64,000 nt of DNA from the NCBI RefSeq assembly GCF_010993745.1, contig NZ_WOTN01000002.1, positions 1,798,001-1,862,000 on the forward strand, written 5' to 3'. This document shows positions 1 through 8,682 of the stretch, piece after piece (positions within the stretch are counted from its first letter, which is position 1; each line of letters opens with the position of its first letter). The position numbers and the translations under genes were made by a program. The stretch is from Fodinicola acaciae. Its GTDB lineage: Bacteria > Actinomycetota > Actinomycetes > Mycobacteriales > HKI-0501. The notes beneath the pieces are model-generated. The model made no database searches. It worked only from the letters and a program-made list of their open reading frames with translations, and was not told the DNA's origin.

Positions 1-780
1 GCTGAGCATCGCGCGCAGTTCTTCCTCCGGATAGCGGCGCAACCCGGCGCCGCTTTTCGTGCCGAGCCGCCCTTCGGCGATCAGATCCCGCAGTTTTTCC
101 GGCAATGCGAAGCGTTCGCCGTACGCGGACCGCAATGAGTCCAGAATCGCGGCATACACGTCCAGACCGGCCATGTCGGCGATCGCCAGCGGACCGAAGG
201 CGCCGAGCCGGAAGCCGAAGGTTTTCCGTACGACGGCGTCGATCTCCTCCGGCTCGGCCAGGCCTTCCTCGACGCACGCCAGCGCCTCGAGGAACAGCAC
301 CAGCTGGAGCCGGTTGGCGATGAAGCCGGGCACCGCCTTGACCTGGATCGGCTCCTTGCCGAGGTGGCGCAGGAACGCGAACGTCCGCTCCAGCGTCTCG
401 GCGGACGTACGCGGGCCGGCGGCGACCTCGACGCCAGGCACCAGGTCGGCCGGATTGAAGAAGTGCGCGGCCAGGAACCGCTCCGGATCCGGCACGACCT
501 CCGACAGCGGCTCCAGCGGCAGCGACGAGGTGTTGGTCGCGACGATCGCCTCGCCGGTCAGCTGACCGAGGATCGCGCGTTTCGCGTCGACGTCTTCGGT
601 GACCGCCTCGAAGACCAGCTCTGCCTCGTCCACTGCCTCCGCCAGCGATGAGCTGAGCCGGACGCCGGCCGGCGCCGCGTCGACGTTCGGGTCGTAGGCG
701 CGTACGTCCTCACCGGCGGCGGCGACGACGCCTGCGATCCCTCGTCCCATGGTGCCAAGGCCAAGCACGGCGATCCTCAT
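1..780 (-). CDS. 3-hydroxyacyl-CoA dehydrogenase family protein (C-terminus cut by window edge)
   Basis: 260 codons are visible; the frame is still open at base 1. The product begins MRIAVLGLGTMGRG, a Rossmann GxGxxG NAD-binding loop, followed by the family motifs NTSS (about residue 100), AHFFNP (catalytic His) and PGFIANR. These are hallmarks of 3-hydroxybutyryl/3-hydroxyacyl-CoA dehydrogenases and of relatives such as L-gulonate 3-dehydrogenase and carnitine dehydrogenase, so the exact substrate is open. It is divergent from the LacI/HisD-like/SDR operon with a 95-bp gap, so it may belong to the same catabolic regulon. Confidence 0.85.
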   Translation of the reverse strand, partial: MRIAVLGLGTMGRGIAGVVAAAGEDVRAYDPNVDAAPAGVRLSSSLAEAVDEAELVFEAVTEDVDAKRAILGQLTGEAIVATNTSSLPLEPLSEVVPDPERFLAAHFFNPADLVPGVEVAAGPRTSAETLERTFAFLRHLGKEPIQVKAVPGFIANRLQLVLFLEALACVEEGLAEPEEIDAVVRKTFGFRLGAFGPLAIADMAGLDVYAAILDSLRSAYGERFALPEKLRDLIAEGRLGTKSGAGLRRYPEEELRAMLS

Positions 781-783
781 GAC

Positions 784-862
784 TACGTATTCATGCATAT
801 GACGAGCGGCTTTTCAAGACTTGATCGAGGCGTGAGAGGCGATATCGTGTATACGTATTCAT
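784..862. promoter_or_regulatory. Divergent promoter region with 11-bp direct repeat TACGTATTCAT
   Basis: TACGTATTCAT occurs at 784-794 and again at 852-862, within the 95 bp between the divergent dehydrogenase (start 780) and the LacI-type gene (start 876). The second copy contains the palindrome ATACGTAT (851-858), with a central CG as in many LacI-family operators. The AT-rich repeats stand out from the flanks. They are likely operators or overlapping promoter elements for the adjacent regulator; this is inferred from position and symmetry only. Confidence 0.5.
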
Positions 863-875
863 CGGCAGGAGGCAC

Positions 876-1853
876 ATGGTCACCACCAAGGACGTCGCGG
901 CGCTGGCCGGCGTCTCGCAGGCGACCGTCTCCCGTGTCGTGCACAACCATCCCGGAGTGACGGCGCAGACCCGCGAGCGCGTGCGGGCGGTGCTCGCGCA
1001 GACCGGATACCAGCCCAACCTGGCCGCGCGGATCATGCGTACGCGCAGGTCAGGCACGGTCGGACTGGTGGTCGACGATGTCGTCAACCCGTTCTATCCG
1101 GAGCTGATCCACAGCATCAGCGCCGAGCTGGCCGGCCGCGGCCTGCGGATGATCCTGTGGGACAGCGCCGGTCCCGGCGAGGAGTCGGCGATCGAGGCCA
1201 TCGACCAGCGCCTCGTCGACGGCCTGGTCTTCACGACCGCGACGCCGCAGTCCAAGGCGCTCTCGCGTGCGATCCAGCGCGGCGCGCCGGTGGTGCTGGT
1301 CAACCGTACGGTGGCCGAGCTCGACTGCGACCAGGTCGACGGCGACAACCGCGCCAAGGCGCACGAGGTGGCCGGCTATTTCGCGGCAGCCGGTCACCGG
1401 CGGGTCGCGATCGTCGACGGCCCGGCCGCGGCGAGCACGGCCCGCGAGCGCGGCGCGGGCTTTCGCGCCGGCTGTGCCGCGTACGGCCTCGACCTGGTGA
1501 CCCGCGACGGCGACTTCACCTTCGAGGCGGGTCGCGCGGCCGCAGCCGACCTGGATGGCGCCACCGCGGTCTTCTGCACCAACGACCTCAGCGCGCTCGG
1601 CGTCCTGGACGTAGTCGGCAGGCGAGTGCCCGACGAGGTCTGGGTCGTCGGCTACGACGACGTGGCGATGGCCGGCTGGGACACCTTCAGCCTGACCACC
1701 GTCCGCCAGCCGCTCGCCGACATGGCGGCCGCGGCGCTGGACCTGCTGCTGCAGCGCATCGAGCAGCCGTCCGCCCCATTCACGCACCGGCGGTTCAAGG
1801 ACCCGTGGCGGATCCGCCGGTCCACCGCACACACACCTCTGGAGAGCACATGA
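876..1853 (+). CDS. LacI-family transcriptional regulator
   Basis: 325 aa, normal length for the family. Residues 3-24 (TTKDVAALAGVSQATVSRVV) form the LacI helix-turn-helix and hinge start; the rest matches the periplasmic-binding-protein-like effector domain (GTVGLVVDDVVNPFY near residue 60, VVGYDDVAMAGW near residue 260). ATG at 876 follows AGGAGG at 867-872. Its stop overlaps the next start (ATGA at 1850), so it is cotranscribed with the dehydrogenases. It probably represses its own operon and perhaps the divergent hydroxyacyl-CoA dehydrogenase in response to a sugar-acid or alcohol-type ligand. Confidence 0.93.
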   Translation: MVTTKDVAALAGVSQATVSRVVHNHPGVTAQTRERVRAVLAQTGYQPNLAARIMRTRRSGTVGLVVDDVVNPFYPELIHSISAELAGRGLRMILWDSAGPGEESAIEAIDQRLVDGLVFTTATPQSKALSRAIQRGAPVVLVNRTVAELDCDQVDGDNRAKAHEVAGYFAAAGHRRVAIVDGPAAASTARERGAGFRAGCAAYGLDLVTRDGDFTFEAGRAAAADLDGATAVFCTNDLSALGVLDVVGRRVPDEVWVVGYDDVAMAGWDTFSLTTVRQPLADMAAAALDLLLQRIEQPSAPFTHRRFKDPWRIRRSTAHTPLEST

Positions 1854-3094
1854 ACGTCAGTGAGACGGTCGCCGCGATCATCGCGGACGTACGGACCCGC
1901 GGCGACGAGGCCGTACGCGAACACTCGGCGCGGCTGGACCGCTGGTCGCCGGAGTCGTTCCTGCTCGACCGCGAGGAGGTCGAGCGGATCGTCGGCGGCG
2001 TCGACGACCAGGTCATCGAGGACATCCGGTTCGTGCAGCAGCAGGTGCGCCGGTTCGCCGAGCACCAGCGTGCCTCGCTGACCGAGTTCGAGGTCGAGAC
2101 GCTGCCGGGCGTACGGCTCGGCCAGCGCCACCTGCCGGTGTCCGCCGCCGGCGCGTACGTGCCGGGCGGTCGCTATCCGCTCACCGCGTCGGCGCACATG
2201 ACGATCGTGACAGCCAAGGCCGCCGGCGTGGAGCGGGTCGCGGCCTGCACGCCGCCGCTGCGCGGCGAGATCCCGCCGGCGACGGTCGCGGCGATGCACC
2301 TGGCCGGCGCCGACGAGATCTACATCCTCGGTGGCGTGCAGGCCGTCGCGGCGCTGGCGCTCGGCACCGAGTCGATCGGCAGGGTGGACATGCTCGCCGG
2401 CCCCGGCAACGCGTACGTGGCCGAGGCCAAGCGGCAGCTGTTCGGCGAGGTCGGCATCGACCTGTTCGCCGGACCGACCGAGATCCTGGTCATCGCCGAC
2501 GAGACCGCCGACCCGTTCGTCGTCGCCGTCGACCTGCTCAGCCAGGCCGAGCACGGACCCGACTCGCCGGCCGTGCTGATCACCACCTCACCGGAGCTGG
2601 CGGCGGCCGTCGGACAGCACATCGAGGAGCTGCTGCCGGGCATGCCGACCCGCGACTACGCCGAGCCGGCCTGGCGCGACCACGGCGAGATCCACACGGT
2701 CGCCTCGCTGGAGGACGCGTACGCGCTGGCCGACCGCTATGCCTTCGAGCACGTCGAGGTGCTGACCGCCGAGCCGCGCAAGGCACTGGACGCGATGCGC
2801 GACTATGGCGCGCTGTTCCTCGGCGAGATGACCTGTGTGTCCTACGGCGACAAGGTCATCGGCACCAACCACGTGCTGCCGACCCGCGGCGCGGCGCGCT
2901 ACACCGGTGGCCTGTGGGTCGGCAAGTTCCTCAAGACCGTGACCTATCAGGAGGTCACCGACCCGGCGTCCAGCGCGATGCTCGGTGAGGTGTGCGGACG
3001 CGCGGCGCGGGTCGAGCTGTTCGAGGGACACGCGCGCTCCGGAGACGTACGCGCCGCGAAGTTCGGCGACGGCCAGCTCGCGTGGAAGCCGTGA
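1850..3094 (+). CDS. Histidinol dehydrogenase-family protein (probable catabolic paralogue)
   Basis: 414 aa. Clear HisD-superfamily signatures: GPGNAYVAEAKRQLFG (from about residue 184), AGPTEILVIAD (about 206), LSQAEH with the expected zinc ligands Q232 and H235, and a C-terminal H394 in EGHARS. HisD-type enzymes oxidise an alcohol to an acid in two NAD-dependent steps. Here the gene is translationally coupled to a LacI regulator and an SDR, with no his genes nearby, which suggests a catabolic member (the family includes sulfopropanediol dehydrogenase) rather than histidine biosynthesis. The start chosen is the ATGA overlap at 1850; an open frame reaching back to 1157 is antisense-like noise over the LacI gene. 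Confidence 0.85.
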   Translation: MNVSETVAAIIADVRTRGDEAVREHSARLDRWSPESFLLDREEVERIVGGVDDQVIEDIRFVQQQVRRFAEHQRASLTEFEVETLPGVRLGQRHLPVSAAGAYVPGGRYPLTASAHMTIVTAKAAGVERVAACTPPLRGEIPPATVAAMHLAGADEIYILGGVQAVAALALGTESIGRVDMLAGPGNAYVAEAKRQLFGEVGIDLFAGPTEILVIADETADPFVVAVDLLSQAEHGPDSPAVLITTSPELAAAVGQHIEELLPGMPTRDYAEPAWRDHGEIHTVASLEDAYALADRYAFEHVEVLTAEPRKALDAMRDYGALFLGEMTCVSYGDKVIGTNHVLPTRGAARYTGGLWVGKFLKTVTYQEVTDPASSAMLGEVCGRAARVELFEGHARSGDVRAAKFGDGQLAWKP

Positions 3095-3837
3095 TCGCCG
3101 GTCGTACGGCGCTGGTCACCGGCGCCGGCAGCTCGCTCGGCCGCGCGATCTCGGGCGAGCTGTCGGCGCGCGGTGCGCGGCTGATCCTGGTCGGGCGTAC
3201 GGCGCAGACGCTGTCGTACGCGCTGCCAGGCGAGAGCCGGGTCGCGCTCTGCGATGTCGGCGATCCGGCCTCGGTCGAGGCACTCCGGACCGAGCTGGCC
3301 GGCGAGACGATCTCCATCCTGGTCAACAACGCCGGTGTCGCCGGTCCGGTCAAGCCGCTCGTCGAGATCTCGCCGGAGGAGTGGGACGAGGTCTTCGACG
3401 TCAACGTCCGCGGTGTCTACCTGATGTGCCAGGCTTTTCTGCCGCCGATGATCGAGCGCGGCGGGGGAGATGTCATCAACATCGCGTCGGTGAGCGGAAA
3501 ACGGCCGTTGGCGCGGCGTACGCCGTACTGTGCCTCGAAAGCGGCGGTGATCGGCCTGACCACCACGCTGGCCACCGAGGTCGGTCCGTCCGGCGTGGCG
3601 GTCAACTCGCTGTCGCCGGGACCGGTGCGGGGTCCGCGGATGGAACGCAACTTCCGGCTCGAAGCCGCGCGTACCGGGACGACGGTCGAGGAGGCGGAGC
3701 GTGCGTACGTGTCGCGCGCGGCTCTCGGCCGGATGCTCGAGGAGCGCGAGGTCGGCCTGGCGGTCGCGGCGATGCTGGAGATGCCTGGTTTGACCGCTGC
3801 CGACATCGACCTGTCCGCCGGGATGGTCGGTCGCTAG
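3091..3837 (+). CDS. SDR family oxidoreductase
   Basis: 248 aa with the start at GTG 3091 (GTGA overlap with the upstream stop); GTG 3082 is a possible alternative. Classical short-chain dehydrogenase: cofactor loop TGAGSSLG (residues 10-17), NNAG, and the catalytic set S133, Y146, K150 (YCASK). It ends with the usual GMVGR tail. It completes the LacI/HisD-like operon and probably handles a hydroxyl/keto step on the same substrate. Confidence 0.88.
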   Translation: MIAGRTALVTGAGSSLGRAISGELSARGARLILVGRTAQTLSYALPGESRVALCDVGDPASVEALRTELAGETISILVNNAGVAGPVKPLVEISPEEWDEVFDVNVRGVYLMCQAFLPPMIERGGGDVINIASVSGKRPLARRTPYCASKAAVIGLTTTLATEVGPSGVAVNSLSPGPVRGPRMERNFRLEAARTGTTVEEAERAYVSRAALGRMLEEREVGLAVAAMLEMPGLTAADIDLSAGMVGR

Positions 3838-3987
3838 TGGTGCGTTTCCGACAGCCAGCGGTAGGGTCGTGAGGATGTTCAGCCGGTGCAGTGACCGGAT
3901 CGTGTTCTGCACCTCGGATGGCGCTGGTGGCAACGAAAATCCCCACATCGGCAGGTCGTACAGCTGGTCGAGCGGCTGTCCGGAGTC
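3838..3987 (-). other. Short remnant reading frame between SDR and broken MBL gene
   Basis: On the minus strand a protein-like stretch runs from a stop near 3987 into the SDR 3' end (DSGQPLDQLYDLPMWGFS, then further apparently natural residues). It has no start codon of its own that makes a full gene, and I cannot name the family. It is best read as debris of a gene whose neighbour (the MBL gene) is also decayed. Confidence 0.25.
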
Positions 3988-4480
3988 CTAGCCACGGCGT
4001 ACGGCGGTGGCGAGGTTTTCCAGATAGCTGACCAAAGCCGACAGCGCCGGCTCGGCGTCGCCGACGAACGCGTGGCCTGGTACGAGCGTGTCGGTGTCGA
4101 TGACGGCCCGCACGGCTCTGACCGTACGCGCGTACCCGACCGGATCGCCGATCAGCGCCATCGGCGGCATGCCGGGAGAAATGAAGTTGCCGGTCCAGGT
4201 GATCTTCGCGTCCGGCACGTGCGCGAGCGCGTCGCCGGCGCCGTTTCCCGGTCCGCAGTGCCACAGCCGTACGACCCGGCCACCGAGGTCGATCGCGCAG
4301 TAGCGGTCGAAGGTCAGGTCAGGCAGCCGCCAAGCTGACCACCTCGTCGAGCACTTTTCGGTCACCGTACATGCTTTCCGACCGTATCCGCTTCTCCGCC
4401 GGCAGGTCGGTCATCGCGGCTTTGTTGATACGCGAGGAAACGATCGTCCGCTCAGTTGTCTCGTGCACGACGGGAAGCAT
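3988..4480 (-). pseudogene. Metallo-beta-lactamase-fold hydrolase remnant (frameshifted, 5' truncated)
   Basis: Two minus-strand frames join into one MBL-like C-terminal half. One frame, roughly 4470 to 4322, reads PVVHETTERTIV...KVLDEVVSLAA. The other, from about 4330 to the stop at 3988, reads LPDLTFDRYCAIDLGG, then DAKITWTGNF, then TLVPGHAFVGD. The junction needs a frameshift near 4320-4330. The N-terminal metal site (HxHxDH) is missing, because the homologous part stops where the TetR 3' end begins. It is therefore very likely non-functional. Confidence 0.6.
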
Positions 4481-5129
4481 TTCCGCACCTTTCCGGGACG
4501 AGTGCAGCGGCGAGGAAAAATGCGACATGGTCGTCGACCATCTTGCGTGCCGCGGCGAGATCGGTCGGTTTTACGTTGGCGTGCAGGTGAAGCACACGCG
4601 GCACCTGCAGCGGAGCGAACAGCTCCCACACAAGCTGCCGCGCCGGCACGTCCGAGCGCAGCAGGCCGGCGCTTTGCCAGCGCTCGAACGGCTTCCGCAG
4701 CAGATCGCGGGTGGCCTCGATCGAGTCGGTCAACCCCCGGACGCCGGCCGCGCCGCTGCCATCCTGCAGCATGACGCGCAGGAAGCGGCGCGCTCGCGGA
4801 GTGCACCACTGCGTCCAGATTTCGTCGACCAGACGCGGAATCGCCTCAGCTGGAGGAGTGGCGGCCAACGCGTCCACCTCGATCGGCGGCGACTGCGCCG
4901 ACATCGGTCCGGCCGCCGCGAAGAGCGCGTCGTAGATCGCCTGTTTGCCAGCGAAATGGCCGTAGATCGCGCTGTCGGTGACATCTGCAGCGACGCCGAT
5001 CTGCCGCACCGTGGTCGCCGCGTACCCCTGCCGCGCGAACAGTTCCAGCGCCGCGTCGAGTAACCGCTCCTTGGTCGCCGCGCCGTCACTGTTCGGCGGC
5101 CTGCCGGGCCGGCGCGCTGAGGTGGCCAT
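4452..5129 (-). CDS. TetR/AcrR-family transcriptional regulator
   Basis: 225 aa. The N-terminal helix-turn-helix is plain (TTVRQIGVAADVTDSAIYGH, residues about 38-57, followed by FAGKQAIYDALF). The C-terminal ligand domain is not assignable. ATG at 5129 lies just inside a 20-bp inverted repeat (5137-5156). The last codons overlap the MBL remnant. It is on the same strand as, and downstream of, the flavin reductase; the operator lies between them, which points to autoregulation. Confidence 0.88.
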   Translation of the reverse strand: MATSARRPGRPPNSDGAATKERLLDAALELFARQGYAATTVRQIGVAADVTDSAIYGHFAGKQAIYDALFAAAGPMSAQSPPIEVDALAATPPAEAIPRLVDEIWTQWCTPRARRFLRVMLQDGSGAAGVRGLTDSIEATRDLLRKPFERWQSAGLLRSDVPARQLVWELFAPLQVPRVLHLHANVKPTDLAAARKMVDDHVAFFLAAALVPERCGNASRRARDN

Positions 5130-5136
5130 GCCTGAA

Positions 5137-5156
5137 TTAAATCAGCGCTCACTTAA
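5137..5156. promoter_or_regulatory. TetR-type operator, imperfect 20-bp inverted repeat
   Basis: TTAAATCAGC facing GCTCACTTAA, 8 of 10 positions symmetric around GC|GC, directly upstream of the tetR start codon (5129). The arrangement resembles operators with GTGAGCGC centres bound by TetR-family repressors. It sits where the -10/+1 of the tetR promoter should be. Confidence 0.6.
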
Positions 5157-5840
5157 TTATGTAAGCCGCGCGCGATCCACGTCGGGGCTGCGATAGGCAC
5201 GCTCGGGGATCTGAGCGAGCGTCGACTCGTGCACCTGCGGGCCGAGGCCGTAGAGCTTCTGGAAGCTCATGATCAGCGGCCGCCATTTGTCCGGGTCGAT
5301 CCTGTTGGCGGTGCCGTCCATCCGGATGTCCTCGTGCACGTGTACGCGCTGGATGCGCACCTCGACGGCGGCGATGCCGCCTTTCTGCTCCGGATCGTCC
5401 TCGGCGACCGGATGTACGGCCTCCACGACCGCCTCCAGGTTGACCGGACACTCGGCCACTCTCGGCGCCAGCACGGTCTCCGCGGCCAGCGGCGTCAGGC
5501 CGGCACGGCCGAACTTGTCCGGAACGAACCGATAGCCGCGTTCCTGCTTGTACGGCGGCACCGGATTCACGCCGGTCGTCAACGCCAGCCGGTCGACCGC
5601 CGCGACGAGCGCGTCAGACGGCAGGTTCAGCACGCATTCGCCGGTGCGCTGCATGTTCCTGACGGTCTGCGACCGCCTACTCATGCCGAGCATCGCTCGC
5701 CAGCCGAGCCAGAACGCCGACGACATCGGCGCCAGGTTGGCCGAGCCGTCCTCGTTGCAGGTGGAAATCAGCACCACCGGCGTGCCGAAGTACAGGATGG
5801 CCGGCTCGATGCTGGTGTGCGTCGAAATCGTCGTTGTCAT
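5157..5840 (-). CDS. Flavin reductase-like (FMN-binding split barrel) protein
   Basis: 227 aa from ATG 5840 (GGAA six to nine bases upstream); ATG 5849 is also in frame. The N-terminal half carries the flavin-reductase-like signature (LYFGTPVVLISTCNEDGSAN, then NLAPMSSAFWLGW and TGECVLNLPSD). Members bind FMN and either reduce flavin for a partner or act on small substrates. No oxygenase partner is adjacent. It ends immediately before the TetR operator. Confidence 0.75.
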   Translation of the reverse strand: MTTTISTHTSIEPAILYFGTPVVLISTCNEDGSANLAPMSSAFWLGWRAMLGMSRRSQTVRNMQRTGECVLNLPSDALVAAVDRLALTTGVNPVPPYKQERGYRFVPDKFGRAGLTPLAAETVLAPRVAECPVNLEAVVEAVHPVAEDDPEQKGGIAAVEVRIQRVHVHEDIRMDGTANRIDPDKWRPLIMSFQKLYGLGPQVHESTLAQIPERAYRSPDVDRARLT

Positions 5841-5903
5841 GATTTCCATCCTGGCGGCGGATCCGGACCGACGCTGGCGGAAATCGGACGTGTGTTTACC
5901 GCA

Positions 5904-7505
5904 CTACCGGTGCGCCGGCTGTGCCGCGCACTCGGTGCTCGGCGCCTGGCCGGGGTCCTGGCAGCTCATCGGTGTGGTCTCGGCCGGGAAAAGGTCGAGG
6001 TGATAATGCAGGATCAGCGGTCCGTGCCAGTTGATGCCGGCCGGTGTCGGTGGCGCGGCCGGCGCCGCCGGCCGCTGGCCGTGCTGTCGGCCGGTGGCGG
6101 CCTCGCGCCGAAACGTCGTGCTGGCCTCGAAACCGACGTGCCGATAATTGCTTTCCCTGTTGAAATCGTGCGCGACCGTGAAGTCGTTGTAGAGCACGCG
6201 CCAGTCGGCGCCGATGCTCCGAGCTGACGCGTCGATGGCACGTAGCATCGCCATTGCCGACTGGTACGGATAAAACCCGCGATGCTCCGGATCGAGCCGG
6301 TCGACGGTGTGCAGGTCGATGTCGACGGAAAGGCCAAAGCCGGAAACGTCGCCGGACGCATGCGTGCAGCTGTAGTTGTTGACCGAATAATGGCCAAGCG
6401 CGGCGGCGACCGGCGACGGTGCGCTGGACGCGCGGTCGGTTGCTTCGCCGCGCAGCCGGCAGAGGAATTCGCGCAGTGGCGCGGCGATTCCGACACCGGT
6501 GCCGTACGGCGCGATCGCCACTCGTGGCGGTCGCGGTCCGGTGAGTGGATGCCAGCCGCGGCCGGCCAGTCCGCGCGGCATCAGCGTCTGGAAGTCCAGC
6601 TCCTCGCGTCGTGCGATCGTCCAGCCGCGCCGGATCGTCTGCAGCTGCTCAAGCAACCAGTCATGCTGCCGGCACCATTCGGCCGTCATCTGGCGCGCGT
6701 ACTCGCCAGCCTCGACCGGCGCCGCCGGCCGCCGGCGTCCCGGTGGTGGTAGGAGTTGGTCGCGCAACCGGTTGAGGCGCGGACGCATCCGCCTGACCCA
6801 CACCTCGCCACGCAGTCGCGCTATCGCGCCGAGCATCGTTTCGTTGTAATCCGTACGATAATGAGCGAACTGGCGGTCGGACGCGGCCTGGCGACCGGCA
6901 CTGTCGCGCGGCCGCTGCCGGTCGGCGAAGCAGTCGGCCAGCTGGCGAGCGAAAACGGCCAGCACCGCGATGCTCTCGAAGTCCTCCGCGGCTCGTGGCG
7001 GTGTCGGCGGGACCGGCAGTTGGGGTCGCGGACCGGTCGACGGTGGAGGTGTGGTGAGCGCCGGTGGCGCGTCGGGACATGGTGTCGTGACCGGTGGAAT
7101 GTCTGGCAGCTCCGCGCAAAACACGCGTTCCGGTGGGGCTTGCGGCGCGTTGGGGTCGACCGCCGGCGGTGCCGCGGCTTCACCGGGACACTCACCGGCG
7201 GTCGCCTGAGCCGGCGGCGCCGTATCGGTCGCAGCGGCGTCCGGACCGGAGGCGGCGGCATCGCCAGTGTCGCGCTGGAGCTGTGCGGGCCGCTCGTCAT
7301 CGTGGCAGGGACATTCGGATGGCGGAATCGACCCGCAGCGTTGGATCGCCAGTGTGACGGCGCGATTGCCGGCGGACTGCTGCAACATCAACAGGCCGTG
7401 CCGGCCGGCCGGTCCGCGTGGCGTACGCCGAGCGGCCGTCACCGGCGGTGCGTCCACGGCCAGGCGCAGCATCGAATCCTCCGAGGTGGCGGCGGTTTCG
7501 ACCAT
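5904..7505 (-). CDS. Orphan eCIS-cargo-like protein with possible M15-type metallopeptidase tail
   Basis: 533 aa. Residues 41-50 are LQQSAGNRAV, the short motif found near the N-terminus of many actinobacterial proteins linked to extracellular contractile injection systems (and of DUF4157 proteins). It is followed by RCGSIPPSECPCHDD (56-70), also typical of that group. A long Pro/Ala/Thr linker follows (about 75-180), then a helical middle, then a C-terminal domain with H382 in CTHASGD, SVDID (D395, D397), H399 and a terminal NWHGPLILHYHLD (H494, H500, H502). That order, H...D then W-H and H-x-H, resembles zinc DD-carboxypeptidases of peptidase family M15. No sheath, tube or baseplate genes are in the window. 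The motif assignment is by eye. Confidence 0.55.
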   Translation of the reverse strand: MVETAATSEDSMLRLAVDAPPVTAARRTPRGPAGRHGLLMLQQSAGNRAVTLAIQRCGSIPPSECPCHDDERPAQLQRDTGDAAASGPDAAATDTAPPAQATAGECPGEAAAPPAVDPNAPQAPPERVFCAELPDIPPVTTPCPDAPPALTTPPPSTGPRPQLPVPPTPPRAAEDFESIAVLAVFARQLADCFADRQRPRDSAGRQAASDRQFAHYRTDYNETMLGAIARLRGEVWVRRMRPRLNRLRDQLLPPPGRRRPAAPVEAGEYARQMTAEWCRQHDWLLEQLQTIRRGWTIARREELDFQTLMPRGLAGRGWHPLTGPRPPRVAIAPYGTGVGIAAPLREFLCRLRGEATDRASSAPSPVAAALGHYSVNNYSCTHASGDVSGFGLSVDIDLHTVDRLDPEHRGFYPYQSAMAMLRAIDASARSIGADWRVLYNDFTVAHDFNRESNYRHVGFEASTTFRREAATGRQHGQRPAAPAAPPTPAGINWHGPLILHYHLDLFPAETTPMSCQDPGQAPSTECAAQPAHR

Positions 7506-7539
7506 GATGCCGGCCGGCCGGGGATCGTCACATGAGTAT

Positions 7540-8556
7540 TCAGGTACTCAGGTTTTCGGCGGGTTCCGCCGTCGTGGCGCGGCGCCGGATCCGCGAGTCC
7601 AGCAGGAGGACCAACGCGGCCGTGACAACGGTGACGACGAGCAGGCCGACCTGGTCAAACGTCGTATGCGCCGCCGCGCTGCCGACGAGACTGTGTCCGA
7701 CCAGCGCGCCACCGGCCAACGCCAAGGCGTGTCGGTCCGTCCAGCCGGCGGCCGCCGACCACCGGCGTATCGGCACGTACGCGCCGACACAGACGGCAGC
7801 GGTGGCGACCATCGGCGCCAGGACCCACCAGCCACGTGTGAACGATGGTTGTGTCGCACCGCCAAACGGAAACAGCAGTCCGAGCGCGAGGATGGCGGCC
7901 ACGCCGCCGACAATCCACAGCACCGGCAACGGCGGCACCTTCACCGAAGTGCGATCGACGTTCGCGACCTTTCGTGGCAGCACCTTCAGCGCGATCACGC
8001 CGACAACGACGACCGCCACCACGGTCCCAACCAGGACCCACAACGGCGCGACGTAACCTGGATCCTGGCTCGGCGGCACCGAAATCCGCAGCAACCCCAA
8101 CCCCAGCAGCGCCACGATCGCGGTCACCACCAGACCAAACGTCTTCAGGTACGGCACATCGCGGTGCGAAGGAAACATCAGGTCGGTCAGCAAGATCGGG
8201 ATAGCCGCACTGAAAACCACGTGATAGATGGCGTTCAGTTCCCAGTACGGCAGGTTCAGGCCGAAAACCCGCGCACCCCAGTCGGCCGCGTGGTAGAGGT
8301 GCGGACTGGACAGCGCCTGCAGGCCGATGCCGTCCTCAACCAGCTCGTACGCGAAGCCGAGCAACAGAATGCTCGGCCAGCCGCGGCCGGCGCGGCGCAC
8401 CAGCTCGCGCACCAGCAGGATGCCGGCGCCATAGATCGGCAGCCACAACAACACCAGCCACGCCATCCGCAGCGGCGTACTGAAGGCCAGCTCGGCGACC
8501 AACGGTGTCACCAACACCAGCACCAGCGCGGCAACACGATTTGGAGTCGTTTTCAC
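7540..8556 (-). CDS. Multi-pass integral membrane protein, function unknown
   Basis: 338 aa with about nine to ten hydrophobic segments spread over the full length, including runs such as VALLGLGLLRI and VGTVVAVVVVGVIALKVL. An N-terminal positive start (MKTTPNRVAALVLVLV) precedes the first segment. I see no transporter signature and do not recognise the family. It stands alone between the eCIS-like gene and a quinone oxidoreductase, both on the same strand but with gaps. Confidence 0.7.
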   Translation of the reverse strand: MKTTPNRVAALVLVLVTPLVAELAFSTPLRMAWLVLLWLPIYGAGILLVRELVRRAGRGWPSILLLGFAYELVEDGIGLQALSSPHLYHAADWGARVFGLNLPYWELNAIYHVVFSAAIPILLTDLMFPSHRDVPYLKTFGLVVTAIVALLGLGLLRISVPPSQDPGYVAPLWVLVGTVVAVVVVGVIALKVLPRKVANVDRTSVKVPPLPVLWIVGGVAAILALGLLFPFGGATQPSFTRGWWVLAPMVATAAVCVGAYVPIRRWSAAAGWTDRHALALAGGALVGHSLVGSAAAHTTFDQVGLLVVTVVTAALVLLLDSRIRRRATTAEPAENLST

Positions 8557-8682
8557 GCGGCGAACCTATCGCCGCCGAACACAGGCCGCCATTTATCACG
8601 CACCGGCGGACCGGCGGCCGATACGGAAGTGGCAGCGCACACCTACTTTCGGACCATGCCGCCGGTTACCGCTAAAACGCCG

